DNA from: Phreatobacter sp.
Lineage (GTDB): Bacteria; Pseudomonadota; Alphaproteobacteria; Rhizobiales; Phreatobacteraceae
Direction: 5' to 3'
DNA length: 59,196 nt
Assembly (NCBI RefSeq): GCF_027532945.1
Contig: NZ_JAPZTZ010000026.1
Span: 1 to 59,196 of the forward strand
In this document: positions 10,700 through 18,058 of the stretch, in pieces
Position numbering within the stretch: the first letter of the stretch is position 1
Layout of the letters: the number at the start of each line of letters is the position of its first letter
Notes under the pieces: generated by a model
The model's input: the letters and a program-made list of their open reading frames with translations, nothing else
Told to the model about the DNA's origin: nothing
The model's database searches: none
Program-made: the position numbers and the translations under genes

Positions 10700-10861
10700 T
10701 CAGAACGGGCGATATTCGCCGGTCACGGGATCGCGCCGCAGGCGATGGACGGGTTTATCGACCCGCACAGGCTTCAGCTGTAGCTGGAGGGAGCGGCGGA
10801 CCATCACGTAGGTCGCGATCACGATGCCTGCGACCGCGGCCGCCATCAGAACTGGAGCCAT
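10700..10861 (-). CDS. small single-span membrane protein, 53 aa
   Basis: Reading leftward from the ATG at 10861 gives 53 codons ending in TGA at 10700. A GGAGAG ribosome-binding site sits 4-5 bases upstream of the ATG. Residues 2-20 (APVLMAAAVAGIVIATYVM) form one membrane span. They are followed by a basic tail with DPVTGEYRPF at the C-terminus, which places the tail in the cytoplasm by the positive-inside rule. It is directly upstream of glyQ on the same strand and may be cotranscribed. Function unknown. Confidence 0.7.
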   Translation of the reverse strand: MAPVLMAAAVAGIVIATYVMVRRSLQLQLKPVRVDKPVHRLRRDPVTGEYRPF

Positions 10862-10942
10862 GATTCTCTCCGATCGCCCTCAATGCTGCGTCGCAGGATG
10901 ACACGCCTGCATTGGGGCGAAAACGCGGCGCTTTGTCCCCCC

Positions 10943-11695
10943 TCACCGGCAGGTGATCACCTTGGTCGGCAGGCCCTCGAACAGACCGCGGGCCTGCGGC
11001 GAGGCATCGAGGCCGAAATCCTCCGCCGACAGGGCGCCCTTCTCGGCCAGCGGCACCACGGCGCGGCGGATGATGCTGGCCTCGGCGCGGCGCCAGAAGC
11101 CGGCATCGGCAGGGGCGGTGGTGTCGATCGGGGTGCGCGGCGCCATGAAGCCGCCGACGAAGAGGTTGATATTGGCGGCAGCGAGGTGGCGCAGGTGCCG
11201 GTCGCAGGGCGTGTAGGCGAGCGCCCTCAGGTCATTGGCGACAATGGCGGCGTGGTCATAGACCGCGTTGCCGCCGCGGCGTGGCCCGATGGGCGGGGGC
11301 AGGAGGCGGGGGCCGTCGATCTCGACATAGCCCTCGCGGCGGCGCAGCACGACCGGGCCGACCGGCGCATAGACTTGCGCCATGGCGGCGGGGCCGACCA
11401 GGGCCATGCCGGTCGCGGCGGTCGAGACCTCGCGGACGCCGGGCACCATGGACATGATCCGTGGGCCAGGTTCTGCCGGAGCGGCGGCGACGGGCGCCGG
11501 CGCACTCCGCCAGGGCGTTGCAATGGCCGGCAGGGCGGGAAGGGCGGCCGGGCCACCGATCACGCTGAAGCCCGCAAAGCCGATGGCGAGGCTCGCGCCC
11601 ACCAACAGAAGAAGGGACGGGCCGCTTGCGGCCGCCGCCTCTTCGGCAGGACGGCCGCGGTTCTTCCTGAATGTCATGGCCACGTCGTCAGGCAT
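10943..11695 (-). CDS. membrane-anchored periplasmic protein of unknown function
   Basis: The 250-aa protein has a basic N-terminus, a single membrane segment at about residues 26-47 (SLLLLVGASLAIGFAGFSVIGG) and a proline/alanine-rich linker. A soluble domain follows, with a GRxGGNAVYDHAAIVANDL region and a PCDRHLRHLAAANINLF segment. I chose the ATG at 11695; the GTG two codons earlier (11701) is an alternative. I do not recognise the family. It has no close neighbours on its strand (124 bp to the next gene), so it is probably monocistronic. Confidence 0.7.
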   Translation of the reverse strand: MPDDVAMTFRKNRGRPAEEAAAASGPSLLLLVGASLAIGFAGFSVIGGPAALPALPAIATPWRSAPAPVAAAPAEPGPRIMSMVPGVREVSTAATGMALVGPAAMAQVYAPVGPVVLRRREGYVEIDGPRLLPPPIGPRRGGNAVYDHAAIVANDLRALAYTPCDRHLRHLAAANINLFVGGFMAPRTPIDTTAPADAGFWRRAEASIIRRAVVPLAEKGALSAEDFGLDASPQARGLFEGLPTKVITCR

Positions 11696-11825
11696 GGTCA
11701 CTCGCCGCAGAAACGGAAACTGCGGCCATCATGCCTGACCATCCGTGAGAGGTGACTTAACGTCAGCGGTTTCTTTGAAGCAAAAACCGGTGTGACGGGT
11801 AACGAGCGGTCAACGAGCCTGCCGC

Positions 11826-12539
11826 TTAGCCGACCGTGACCGTCGGCTGTCCGTGATCGGCGATGGCTGTCGCGACCCGGCCGCCGCAGAAGCGGGTGAT
11901 GAGGGCGGCGGTATCGGCGGCCGCGGCCTCGACGTTGCCCCAGCCATTGGTCTGGACCGTGACGATCGCCCGCTGCGTCGCTGGCGTGATGATGGTGCGG
12001 GCGTCCTGCCGCCAGTTCCAGCGACGGCAGAGGACATGGCCTGCGCCGGCATAGACCACCTCGCCGTCCTTGGGCGGATCGTTCGGGTCCTCGCCGGCCT
12101 CCGCCGCCATGTCGATGAAGGTGTCGCCCTCGCGCGCGAAGCGGAAGGCGAAGGGCCCTTGCGCCTTGTCGCCATCGTCGGCACCGACGCAGGCGACGGC
12201 CGCGAGCGAGGCGGCGTTGTAGGCATCGACGAAGGCGTTGATGGCGGGCAGCGGTCGCTCGGCGAGGGCGTTCTTCATCAGGCGCTCGACCGAGCAGCGG
12301 TAGCTCGTCTTCTTGATGCCGAAGCCCTTATAGGCGGCCCGCCATGCGGCGATGCCGGGAATGGCGGCCAGATCGGTCCCGGCATAGGCCGCGCGGGCGG
12401 CGGCCTCGCGCTCGGCGATGAGTGCGTCGAGCGCCGGGGGGCGTATTGCCGGGATCGCCAGCCCCTCGCAGAGAAGCACGGCGACGCGGAAGTCGGGGAA
12501 CCTGTCGGTGAGGTCTGCGATGGTGAGCGTGACGGCCAT
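11826..12539 (-). CDS. free-standing B3/B4 (PheRS-beta-like) domain protein
   Basis: This 237-aa protein corresponds to the B3/B4 domain of the phenylalanyl-tRNA synthetase beta chain without the rest of the synthetase. The PGIAAWRAAYKGFGIKKTSYRCSVERLMK segment and the later CRRWNWRQDARTIIT stretch are typical of these stand-alone proteins. In full PheRS this fold hosts amino-acid editing. Stand-alone copies are common in bacteria and may deacylate or bind amino-acid-like ligands, but the role is not established. The start is ATG at 12539 and the gene stands alone. Confidence 0.85.
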   Translation of the reverse strand: MAVTLTIADLTDRFPDFRVAVLLCEGLAIPAIRPPALDALIAEREAAARAAYAGTDLAAIPGIAAWRAAYKGFGIKKTSYRCSVERLMKNALAERPLPAINAFVDAYNAASLAAVACVGADDGDKAQGPFAFRFAREGDTFIDMAAEAGEDPNDPPKDGEVVYAGAGHVLCRRWNWRQDARTIITPATQRAIVTVQTNGWGNVEAAAADTAALITRFCGGRVATAIADHGQPTVTVG

Positions 12540-12661
12540 GGATCATCGCCTAGCCGCAGGCGAGGGGCGGGGCAAGTCGCGGCGCTGAACGTCGCGGCGG
12601 AGCGCCGGGCGCGCTAGGCTGCCGTCACGGATTCGCCGCAACGGCGATTACAGGATAGGTC

Positions 12662-13096
12662 ATGACCCAGCGCGCGCCCCTCACCCTTCTCGCCCTTGCG
12701 GTTCTCGTCGGTGGCGTCCTGCCGGCCTCGGCCCAAGGACAGGGCAGCCAGCAGGGCGGCCAGCAGGGCGGCCAGCAGGGCCAGCGGCTGCGCGGCGCCG
12801 ATTTCGCCGGGTTCTGGGCGGCGCAGCCGGGCGGGCGCGCCGGCGTCGAGATCCGCGTCACCGGTGCGACCATCGTGGCGCGCGAGCTGTTCCAGACCCA
12901 GGCCGCCGGCCGCTGCGGCACGGAGGGGCGCGGCCGCCTCACCGGCTTCACCTCGCGGCTCAACTTCCGCGGCCGCTGCGCCGACGGCAGCCGCACCTCG
13001 GAGACCTGGTGCTCGGTGACCCTGCAGAGCCGCGATCGCATCTCGTCGCGCTGCGGCAACGGCCACACGATGACGCTGCACCGAGTCAGGGGCTGA
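12662..13096 (+). CDS. small secreted protein with Gln/Gly repeat linker
   Basis: The protein is 144 aa. It has a signal peptide (LTLLALAVLVGGVLPASAQ, residues 7-25), then a low-complexity linker in which QQGG is repeated three times. A compact domain follows with cysteines in RCGTEG, GRCADG, TWCSV and SRCGNG, probably forming two disulfides after export. The DNA encoding the linker is a 12-base direct repeat (CAGCAGGGCGGC, about 12749-12782), prone to expansion. Family not recognised. The start is ATG at 12662. Confidence 0.75.
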   Translation: MTQRAPLTLLALAVLVGGVLPASAQGQGSQQGGQQGGQQGQRLRGADFAGFWAAQPGGRAGVEIRVTGATIVARELFQTQAAGRCGTEGRGRLTGFTSRLNFRGRCADGSRTSETWCSVTLQSRDRISSRCGNGHTMTLHRVRG

Positions 13097-13120
13097 GGGA
13101 TAGCGGCAGCTGCGGTTCCG

Positions 13121-13143
13121 AGTGCAGGCTGCGCCCTGCACTT
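13121..13143. terminator. hairpin between convergent genes
   Basis: AGTGCAGG at 13121-13128 pairs with CCTGCACT at 13135-13142 around a six-base loop. It lies 25 bp after the secreted-protein gene and about 90 bp after the end of the leftward ETF-QO gene. There is only a short T run, so it is a weak or bidirectional terminator candidate. Confidence 0.45.
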
Positions 13144-13231
13144 GCCGGACTCCCGGCTCCAGCGGTCATCGGCTACGCCGCCTGAACCTTGCGGCCATGC
13201 CCAGGCGAGGCCCCGGCATGGCACGCTGGCC

Positions 13232-14908
13232 TCACATCCCCGGATAGTTCGGACCGCCGCCGCCCTCGGGCGTCACCCAGTTGATGTTCTGGGCCGGATC
13301 CTTGATGTCGCAGGTTTTGCAGTGGACGCAATTCTGCGCGTTGATCACGAATTTCGGGTCGGTCTTGGCCTCGGCATCGGCATAGACGACCTCGTAGACG
13401 CCCGCCGGGCAGTAGAGCCGCGCCGGCTCGCCGTAGGTCGGCAGGTTGTCGCGGATCGGCACCGCCGGGTCCTTCAGCGTGAGATGGACCGGCTGGTCCT
13501 CCTCGTGATTGGTGTTCGACAGGAACACGCTCGACAGCTTGTCGAAGGAGATCACCCCGTCCGGGCGCGGATAGACGATGGGCTTCACCTCGGCGAGAGG
13601 CTTGAGGGTCGCGTAATCGGCCTTGCCGTGCTTCAGCGTGCCGAAGGGCGAGGCGCCAAAGATCGAATTGATCCACATGTCGACGCCGCCGAGGATGACG
13701 CCGCCGATCGTGCCGAGCTTCGACCAGAGCGGCTTGACGTTGCGCACCGGCCAGAGGTCCTTGCCGATGGCGCTGGAGCGCCAACTCTCCTCATAGGCTG
13801 AAAGCTCGTCGTGGGAGCGGCCATCGGCGAGCGCCTTGGCCAGGTGCTCGGCCGCCAGCATCCCGGAATGGACGGCGTTGTGTGAGCCCTTGATGCGGGG
13901 AACGTTGACGAGGCCCGCCGCGCATCCGAGCAGTGCGCCGCCGGGGAAGGCGAGCTTCGGTACGGACTGCCAGCCGCCCTCGGTGATGGCGCGGGCGCCG
14001 TAGGACAGGCGCTTGCCGCCCTCCAGCGTCGGGCGGACCATCGGGTGCTGCTTGAAGCGCTGGAACTCGTCGAAGGGCGAGAGCGTCGGGTTCTCGTAGT
14101 TCAGGTGGACGACGAAGCCGACATAAACGAGGTTGTCCTCCGCGTGGTAGAGGAACGAGCCGCCGCCGGTCTTCATGTCGAGCGGCCAGCCGAAGGAATG
14201 CTGGACGAGGCCGGGCTGGTGGTTCTCCGGCTTGACCTGCCAGATTTCCTTGAGGCCGATGCCGTACTTGCCGGGCTCGCGGCCCTCGTCGAGCTTGAAG
14301 CGCTTGATGAGCTGCTTGGACAGGTGTCCGCGGGCGCCCTCGGCGAAGAGCGTGTAGCGGCCGCGCAGTTCCATGCCGCGGGTGAAGCGGTCGGTGATCT
14401 CGCCGTCGCGGGCAACGCCCATGTCGCCGGTGGCGACACCGGTGACGGCGCCCTTGTCGTCGAAGAGCACCTCGGCGGCGGCAAAGCCCGGATAGATCTC
14501 GACGCCAAGCGCTTCGGCGCGGGCGCCGAGCCACTTGGCGACATGGCCCAGCGAGCCGATGAAGTTGCCGTGGTTGTTCATCAGCTTCGGCATGCCGAAA
14601 TTCGGCAGGCGCATGCCGCCGGCGGGACCGAGGAAGTAGAAGCGGTCGTCGGTGACCTCCTGCTTCAGCGGCCGGTCCGGGTCCTCGCGCCAGTCGGGCA
14701 GCAGCGCATCGAGCCCCGAGGGGTCGATGACGGCGCCGGAGAGGATGTGGGCGCCGACCTCGGAGCCCTTTTCCACAACCACGACGGACAGATTTTCGTC
14801 GATTTGTTTAAGGCGGATGGCAGCGGCGAGGCCGGCCGGGCCGGCACCGACGATCACGACGTCATAGTCCATGCCCTCGCGCTCGGGCAGGTCCATCGCT
14901 TCGGCCAT
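13232..14908 (-). CDS. electron transfer flavoprotein-ubiquinone oxidoreductase
   Basis: ETF-QO passes electrons from reduced electron-transfer flavoprotein (fed by acyl-CoA and other dehydrogenases) to ubiquinone at the inner membrane. The 558-aa protein has an FAD-binding GAGPAGLAAA loop at 21-30 and a C-terminal [4Fe-4S] module with cysteines near 499, 527, 530 and 533 (NCVHCKTCDIKDP). It ends in the typical GGGGPNYPGM. I use ATG 14908 because GAGGA lies seven bases upstream; the frame to 14992 is not supported. No etfAB gene is adjacent. Confidence 0.96.
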   Translation of the reverse strand: MAEAMDLPEREGMDYDVVIVGAGPAGLAAAIRLKQIDENLSVVVVEKGSEVGAHILSGAVIDPSGLDALLPDWREDPDRPLKQEVTDDRFYFLGPAGGMRLPNFGMPKLMNNHGNFIGSLGHVAKWLGARAEALGVEIYPGFAAAEVLFDDKGAVTGVATGDMGVARDGEITDRFTRGMELRGRYTLFAEGARGHLSKQLIKRFKLDEGREPGKYGIGLKEIWQVKPENHQPGLVQHSFGWPLDMKTGGGSFLYHAEDNLVYVGFVVHLNYENPTLSPFDEFQRFKQHPMVRPTLEGGKRLSYGARAITEGGWQSVPKLAFPGGALLGCAAGLVNVPRIKGSHNAVHSGMLAAEHLAKALADGRSHDELSAYEESWRSSAIGKDLWPVRNVKPLWSKLGTIGGVILGGVDMWINSIFGASPFGTLKHGKADYATLKPLAEVKPIVYPRPDGVISFDKLSSVFLSNTNHEEDQPVHLTLKDPAVPIRDNLPTYGEPARLYCPAGVYEVVYADAEAKTDPKFVINAQNCVHCKTCDIKDPAQNINWVTPEGGGGPNYPGM

Positions 14909-15084
14909 CGAACATCCTCGTGACTGCGGAAAGCACAGGGCTTTCCTCGGTGTTTTGCAGGTTTCTAAAGCACGGCTTCCCGTCGAAGACAACGCGTCGA
15001 GCGGCCGAGGGGGGCCGTCCGCGATGCCGCGGCGGGAGCGTCCGTCGCACCGCGCGGCCGGCGTTAACCCTTCGGTAAGGTCCG

Positions 15085-15100
15085 TTAACGATGTCTTAAC
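15085..15100. promoter_or_regulatory. CtrA-type box (TTAA-N7-TTAAC)
   Basis: TTAACGATGTCTTAAC fits the full CtrA consensus TTAA-N7-TTAAC exactly. A degenerate copy (TTAA-N7-GTAA) starts 21 bases upstream at 15064, about two helical turns away. The site is 85 bp before the BTLCP protease ATG. CtrA is the alphaproteobacterial cell-cycle response regulator; binding here is inferred from the motif only. Confidence 0.6.
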
Positions 15101-15122
15101 AACCCCTCTTGTGCCGCAAAGA

Positions 15123-15137
15123 TTAACAGGAGATTAA
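15123..15137. promoter_or_regulatory. second CtrA-type box (TTAA-N7-TTAA)
   Basis: TTAACAGGAGATTAA is a second TTAA-N7-TTAA match, starting 38 bases after the first. It overlaps an AGGAG sequence placed in front of an out-of-frame ATG at 15137. Two full boxes and one half-matching box within 75 bases make chance less likely in such GC-rich DNA. Confidence 0.5.
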
Positions 15138-15185
15138 TGACCCCGGGTCGCAGGGCAGTCATCGTTGGTTCAGGGGTTTTCACCC

Positions 15186-15821
15186 ATGGTTCGCTTTGCG
15201 TCCTGGTTTTTCATCGCTGCTTTTGGCATGGCCGGCATTGCCGTCGAGGCCGCCGCGCAGCAGCCGCAACAGCAGCAGCGCCGCGTCGCCTCTCTGGCCG
15301 CCGGCGCCTCCACCTCGGCGCCCATCGGCTGGGTGCAGTTCTGCAACGAGAACCCGGTGGATTGCGCCCAGCGCTCGCCGGCTGCCCGTAGCGTGACGCT
15401 CACCTCGGCCGCCTTCGCCCAGCTCGCCCGGATCAACGTCCAGGTGAACCGCGAGATCCAGCAGGTCACCGACCTCGAGCTCTTCGGCGTCGAGGAGTAC
15501 TGGACCTATCCGGTGGACGGGAAGGGCGACTGCGAGGACCTGGTGCTTGAGAAGAAGCGCCGCCTCATCGCCCTCGGCGTGCCGCGCGAAGCCATGCTGA
15601 TCACCGTAGTGCGCGATCTCAACGGCGACGGCCACGCCATCCTGACCGTCGTCACCGATCGCGGCGACTATGTGCTCGACAACTTCACCAACGAGGTGAA
15701 GCTCTGGCACGAGACCGGCTACCGCTTCATCAAGCGCCAGTCGCAGACCGATCCCAACCAGTGGGTCTCGCTGAACGGCGGCGCCGCCGGCCCGCAGCTG
15801 GTCGCCAATCCGCGCCGCTGA
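15186..15821 (+). CDS. exported transglutaminase-like cysteine protease (BTLCP)
   Basis: The 211-aa protein belongs to the bacterial transglutaminase-like cysteine proteinase family (DUF920), the family of LapG-type periplasmic proteases. A signal peptide covers about residues 4-24 (FASWFFIAAFGMAGIAVEAAAQ region). The catalytic triad is Cys116 (GKGDCED), His150 (GDGHAIL) and Asp165 (VLDN). A glutamine-rich stretch follows the signal peptide. ATG 15186 is used because the signal peptide follows it; AGGGG lies about nine bases upstream. No adhesin or LapD-like partner is adjacent. CtrA-like boxes lie upstream and a strong hairpin downstream, so it appears to be a single-gene unit. Confidence 0.88.
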   Translation: MVRFASWFFIAAFGMAGIAVEAAAQQPQQQQRRVASLAAGASTSAPIGWVQFCNENPVDCAQRSPAARSVTLTSAAFAQLARINVQVNREIQQVTDLELFGVEEYWTYPVDGKGDCEDLVLEKKRRLIALGVPREAMLITVVRDLNGDGHAILTVVTDRGDYVLDNFTNEVKLWHETGYRFIKRQSQTDPNQWVSLNGGAAGPQLVANPRR

Positions 15822-15872
15822 GTTTCCTCATCACAGCGTCATCTCCCCGGCGGTCGCAGCGGGTGGAGAGGC

Positions 15873-15905
15873 AAGGCCGGAGCGGGTCGCAGCGCTCCGG
15901 CCTTT
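15873..15905 (+). terminator. strong hairpin terminator after the BTLCP gene
   Basis: AAGGCCGGAGCG at 15873-15884 is perfectly complementary to CGCTCCGGCCTT at 15893-15904, with an eight-base loop and a short T run. It lies 52 bp after the BTLCP stop and 17 bp before the uracil-DNA glycosylase start. It should separate the two transcripts, or sit in the 5' leader of the second gene if that promoter is upstream of it. Confidence 0.75.
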
Positions 15906-15921
15906 CGCCTATGATGGGCCC

Positions 15922-16749
15922 ATGACCCTGTCGCTCACCCCTGATGAGATCGAGGCGCTGCTCGTCTTCTACCGCGACGCCGGCGTCGACGTCGCGCTCT
16001 CGGAAGAGGCGGTGGACCGTTTCGCCGAGGCGGATGCCGAGCTTGCCCGCCGCCGCGAGGCCGCCGCCGCCCGCGCCGCGGAGATGGCGGCGCCGGCTGT
16101 CGCGCGTCCCCGACCGGTGAGCGCCGAGGGCGCGCCGCCCTCGCCCGATTCGGCGGTGGCCGCGGCGCGCGACGCGGCGCGGAATGCCACCAGCCTCGAC
16201 GCGCTGAAGGCCATCGTCGAAACCTTCGACGGCTGCGCTTTGAAGACCACCGCCTCGAAAACGGTGTTCGAGGACGGCGCCCGTGATGCCCGCATCATGT
16301 TCGTCGGCGAGGCGCCGGGCCGCGAGGAAGATCTGGAGGGCAAGCCCTTCGTCGGGCGGTCGGGTCAGCTGCTCGACCGGATGCTCGCCTCCGTCGGCCT
16401 CGACCGGGCGACCAATGCCTATATCGCCAACATCATCCCCTGGCGGCCGCCCGGCAACCGCACGCCGACGCCGCAGGAGATCGCCATCTGCGAGCCCTTC
16501 ATCCGCCGGCAGATCACGCTGAAGGCGCCGGAGCTCTTGGTCTGCGTCGGGGCGCCGTCGACCGAGACGCTGCTGGGCCTCAAGGGCATCATGAAGGCGC
16601 GCGGCCGGCTGATGCCCTTCACGCTGGAGGATGGGCGGGAAATCCAGGCCATAGCCACGCTCCATCCGGCCTATCTGCTGCGCAGCCCGATCGCCAAGCG
16701 TCAGACCTGGCGGGACATGCTGACCATCCGCAAGGCGCTGGGGATGTGA
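15922..16749 (+). CDS. uracil-DNA glycosylase family protein lacking two Fe-S cysteines
   Basis: The 275-aa protein is related to family 4 uracil-DNA glycosylases, which remove uracil from DNA in base-excision repair. Motif A is GEAPG at 129-133, with PFVGRSGQLLDRML following at 142-155; motif B is HPAYLL at 248-253. Family 4 enzymes bind a [4Fe-4S] cluster through four cysteines. Here only Cys105 and Cys190 match: the first CxxC is reduced to one cysteine, and the KCRPP cysteine is a tryptophan (PWRPPGNR, Trp174). An alanine-rich N-terminal extension of about 90 residues precedes the core. I recall a cluster-free class described in Bradyrhizobium, and this resembles it. Confidence 0.85.
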   Translation: MTLSLTPDEIEALLVFYRDAGVDVALSEEAVDRFAEADAELARRREAAAARAAEMAAPAVARPRPVSAEGAPPSPDSAVAAARDAARNATSLDALKAIVETFDGCALKTTASKTVFEDGARDARIMFVGEAPGREEDLEGKPFVGRSGQLLDRMLASVGLDRATNAYIANIIPWRPPGNRTPTPQEIAICEPFIRRQITLKAPELLVCVGAPSTETLLGLKGIMKARGRLMPFTLEDGREIQAIATLHPAYLLRSPIAKRQTWRDMLTIRKALGM

Positions 16750-16780
16750 GGGGGATGGGGCGCCTTGCATCATGCAGGCC

Positions 16781-17407
16781 CTAGTCCTCCCTGATCTTTT
16801 TCAGCGAGCCGAAGGTCATGCGGTGGTGCGGCGAGGGGCCGTGGGCCTTCAGCGCATCGCGATGGACCTTGGTGCCGTAGCCCTTGTGCAGGTCGAAACG
16901 CCAGTGCGGGAAGGCGCCATGGACCTCCCGCATCAGCCGGTCGCGATGGACCTTGGCGAGGATCGAGGCCGCGGCAATGGAGAGAACCAGCGCGTCGCCG
17001 TCGACGATGGCCTCGCCCGAGACACCGAGAGGCAGGGGCGGCACGTCCCGGCCGTCGACCAGCACGTGGCGGGCGGGGAAGGCGAGGGCCGTCACCGCCC
17101 GGCTCATGGCGTGGAGCGTCGCCTTGCGGATGTCGGTCGCGTCGATCCGCGCGGGGCCGGAGGAGGCGATGGCGCAGGCGAGCGCCGAGCGCGTCACCGC
17201 CTCGTAGAGCGCCTCGCGGGCCGGTTCGTCGAGCACCTTGGAATCGGCGAGCCCCTCGGGGATCGCCTGCGGGTCCAGGATCACCGCGGCCGCCACGACC
17301 GGGCCGGCGAGCGGGCCGCGCCCCGCCTCGTCGACGCCGGCCACCGGCGCGAAGCCCTGGGCGAGAGCGCGGGCCTCGAGGCTGAAGGTGGGAATCAGGA
17401 CGGCCAT
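16781..17407 (-). CDS. rnhB: ribonuclease HII
   Basis: RNase HII cuts the RNA strand of RNA:DNA hybrids and single ribonucleotides in DNA. The 208-aa product has the metal-binding GVDEAGRGPLAGPV motif at residues 23-36 (Asp25, Glu26). ASILAKVHRD and the C-terminal HKGYGTKVH segment are typical of the family. The start is ATG at 17407. It converges with the uracil-DNA glycosylase gene (31 bp apart), which puts two DNA-repair genes back to back. Confidence 0.95.
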   Translation of the reverse strand: MAVLIPTFSLEARALAQGFAPVAGVDEAGRGPLAGPVVAAAVILDPQAIPEGLADSKVLDEPAREALYEAVTRSALACAIASSGPARIDATDIRKATLHAMSRAVTALAFPARHVLVDGRDVPPLPLGVSGEAIVDGDALVLSIAAASILAKVHRDRLMREVHGAFPHWRFDLHKGYGTKVHRDALKAHGPSPHHRMTFGSLKKIRED

Positions 17408-17566
17408 GTCCCTGTCTCGCCGAAGGGGCGCGGGGCGGCAAGACGGGCTTGTCGTTCCGATTCAACCTGCGGGGTGAAAGGCTAGTTCACCCAAGGGGTT
17501 GGTCGCAGGCGTGAAGAGCGAGAGTCCGGCGGTTGAGACGGTGAATCAAGCGCCTCACCTGGCGAT

Positions 17567-18013
17567 TCAGGCCGCCGGCGGGTCTGGCGGCAGTTCCAGT
17601 GAGCCGTCCGGCCTGAGCGTGATGAAGGGGTTCCACGCGATCTCGATCGGGTGGCCGTCAGGGTCAGCCACATAGCTGGAATAGCCGCCCCAGAAGGCGT
17701 CGTGCGGGTCCTTCAGGGCTGTCGCGCCAGCGGCGAGTGCGGTGGCGAAGGCGGCATCCACCGCCTCCCGCGAGGGCAGGGTCCGTGCGAGCGTGATGCC
17801 GCCGAAGGGCGCGCGGGGCTCTGCCGGCAGCCCGGCATCCTCGGCGAGGGCGCCATGGCCATAGAGCGCGAGCACCGTGCCACCGGCGGCGAAGAAGCTG
17901 ATGCTCGGCCGGCTCAGCGCCGCCGAGCGGCGGAAGCCGATGGCTTCATAGAAGGCGGTGGCGCGGGCGATGTCCGCGACCCCGAGGGTGATGATGGCGA
18001 TGGCGGCGGACAT
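17567..18013 (-). CDS. VOC family (glyoxalase/dioxygenase superfamily) protein
   Basis: This 148-aa protein has two paired beta-alpha-beta-beta-beta units of the vicinal oxygen chelate fold. The first, IITLGVADIARATAFYEAIGF, is at residues 7-27. The second half has AFWGGYSSYVADPDGHPIEIAWNP at about 105-128. Members include glyoxalase I, dioxygenases and antibiotic-resistance proteins; DPDGHPIEIAWNP is common in generic lactoylglutathione-lyase-like proteins. The substrate is not predictable. It ends 159 bp upstream of rnhB, and the radical SAM gene ends 45 bp before its start. Confidence 0.85.
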   Translation of the reverse strand: MSAAIAIITLGVADIARATAFYEAIGFRRSAALSRPSISFFAAGGTVLALYGHGALAEDAGLPAEPRAPFGGITLARTLPSREAVDAAFATALAAGATALKDPHDAFWGGYSSYVADPDGHPIEIAWNPFITLRPDGSLELPPDPPAA

Positions 18014-18058
18014 GCGGGTCGCTCCAGGGTGGGGTTCGGCCGCGCGCGGCCCGTGACG

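Noticed and set aside
12740-12790. Short tandem direct repeats (CAGCAGGGCGGC) considered as a CRISPR-like array
   Set aside because: The units are adjacent without spacers and encode an in-frame QQGG linker of a secreted protein.
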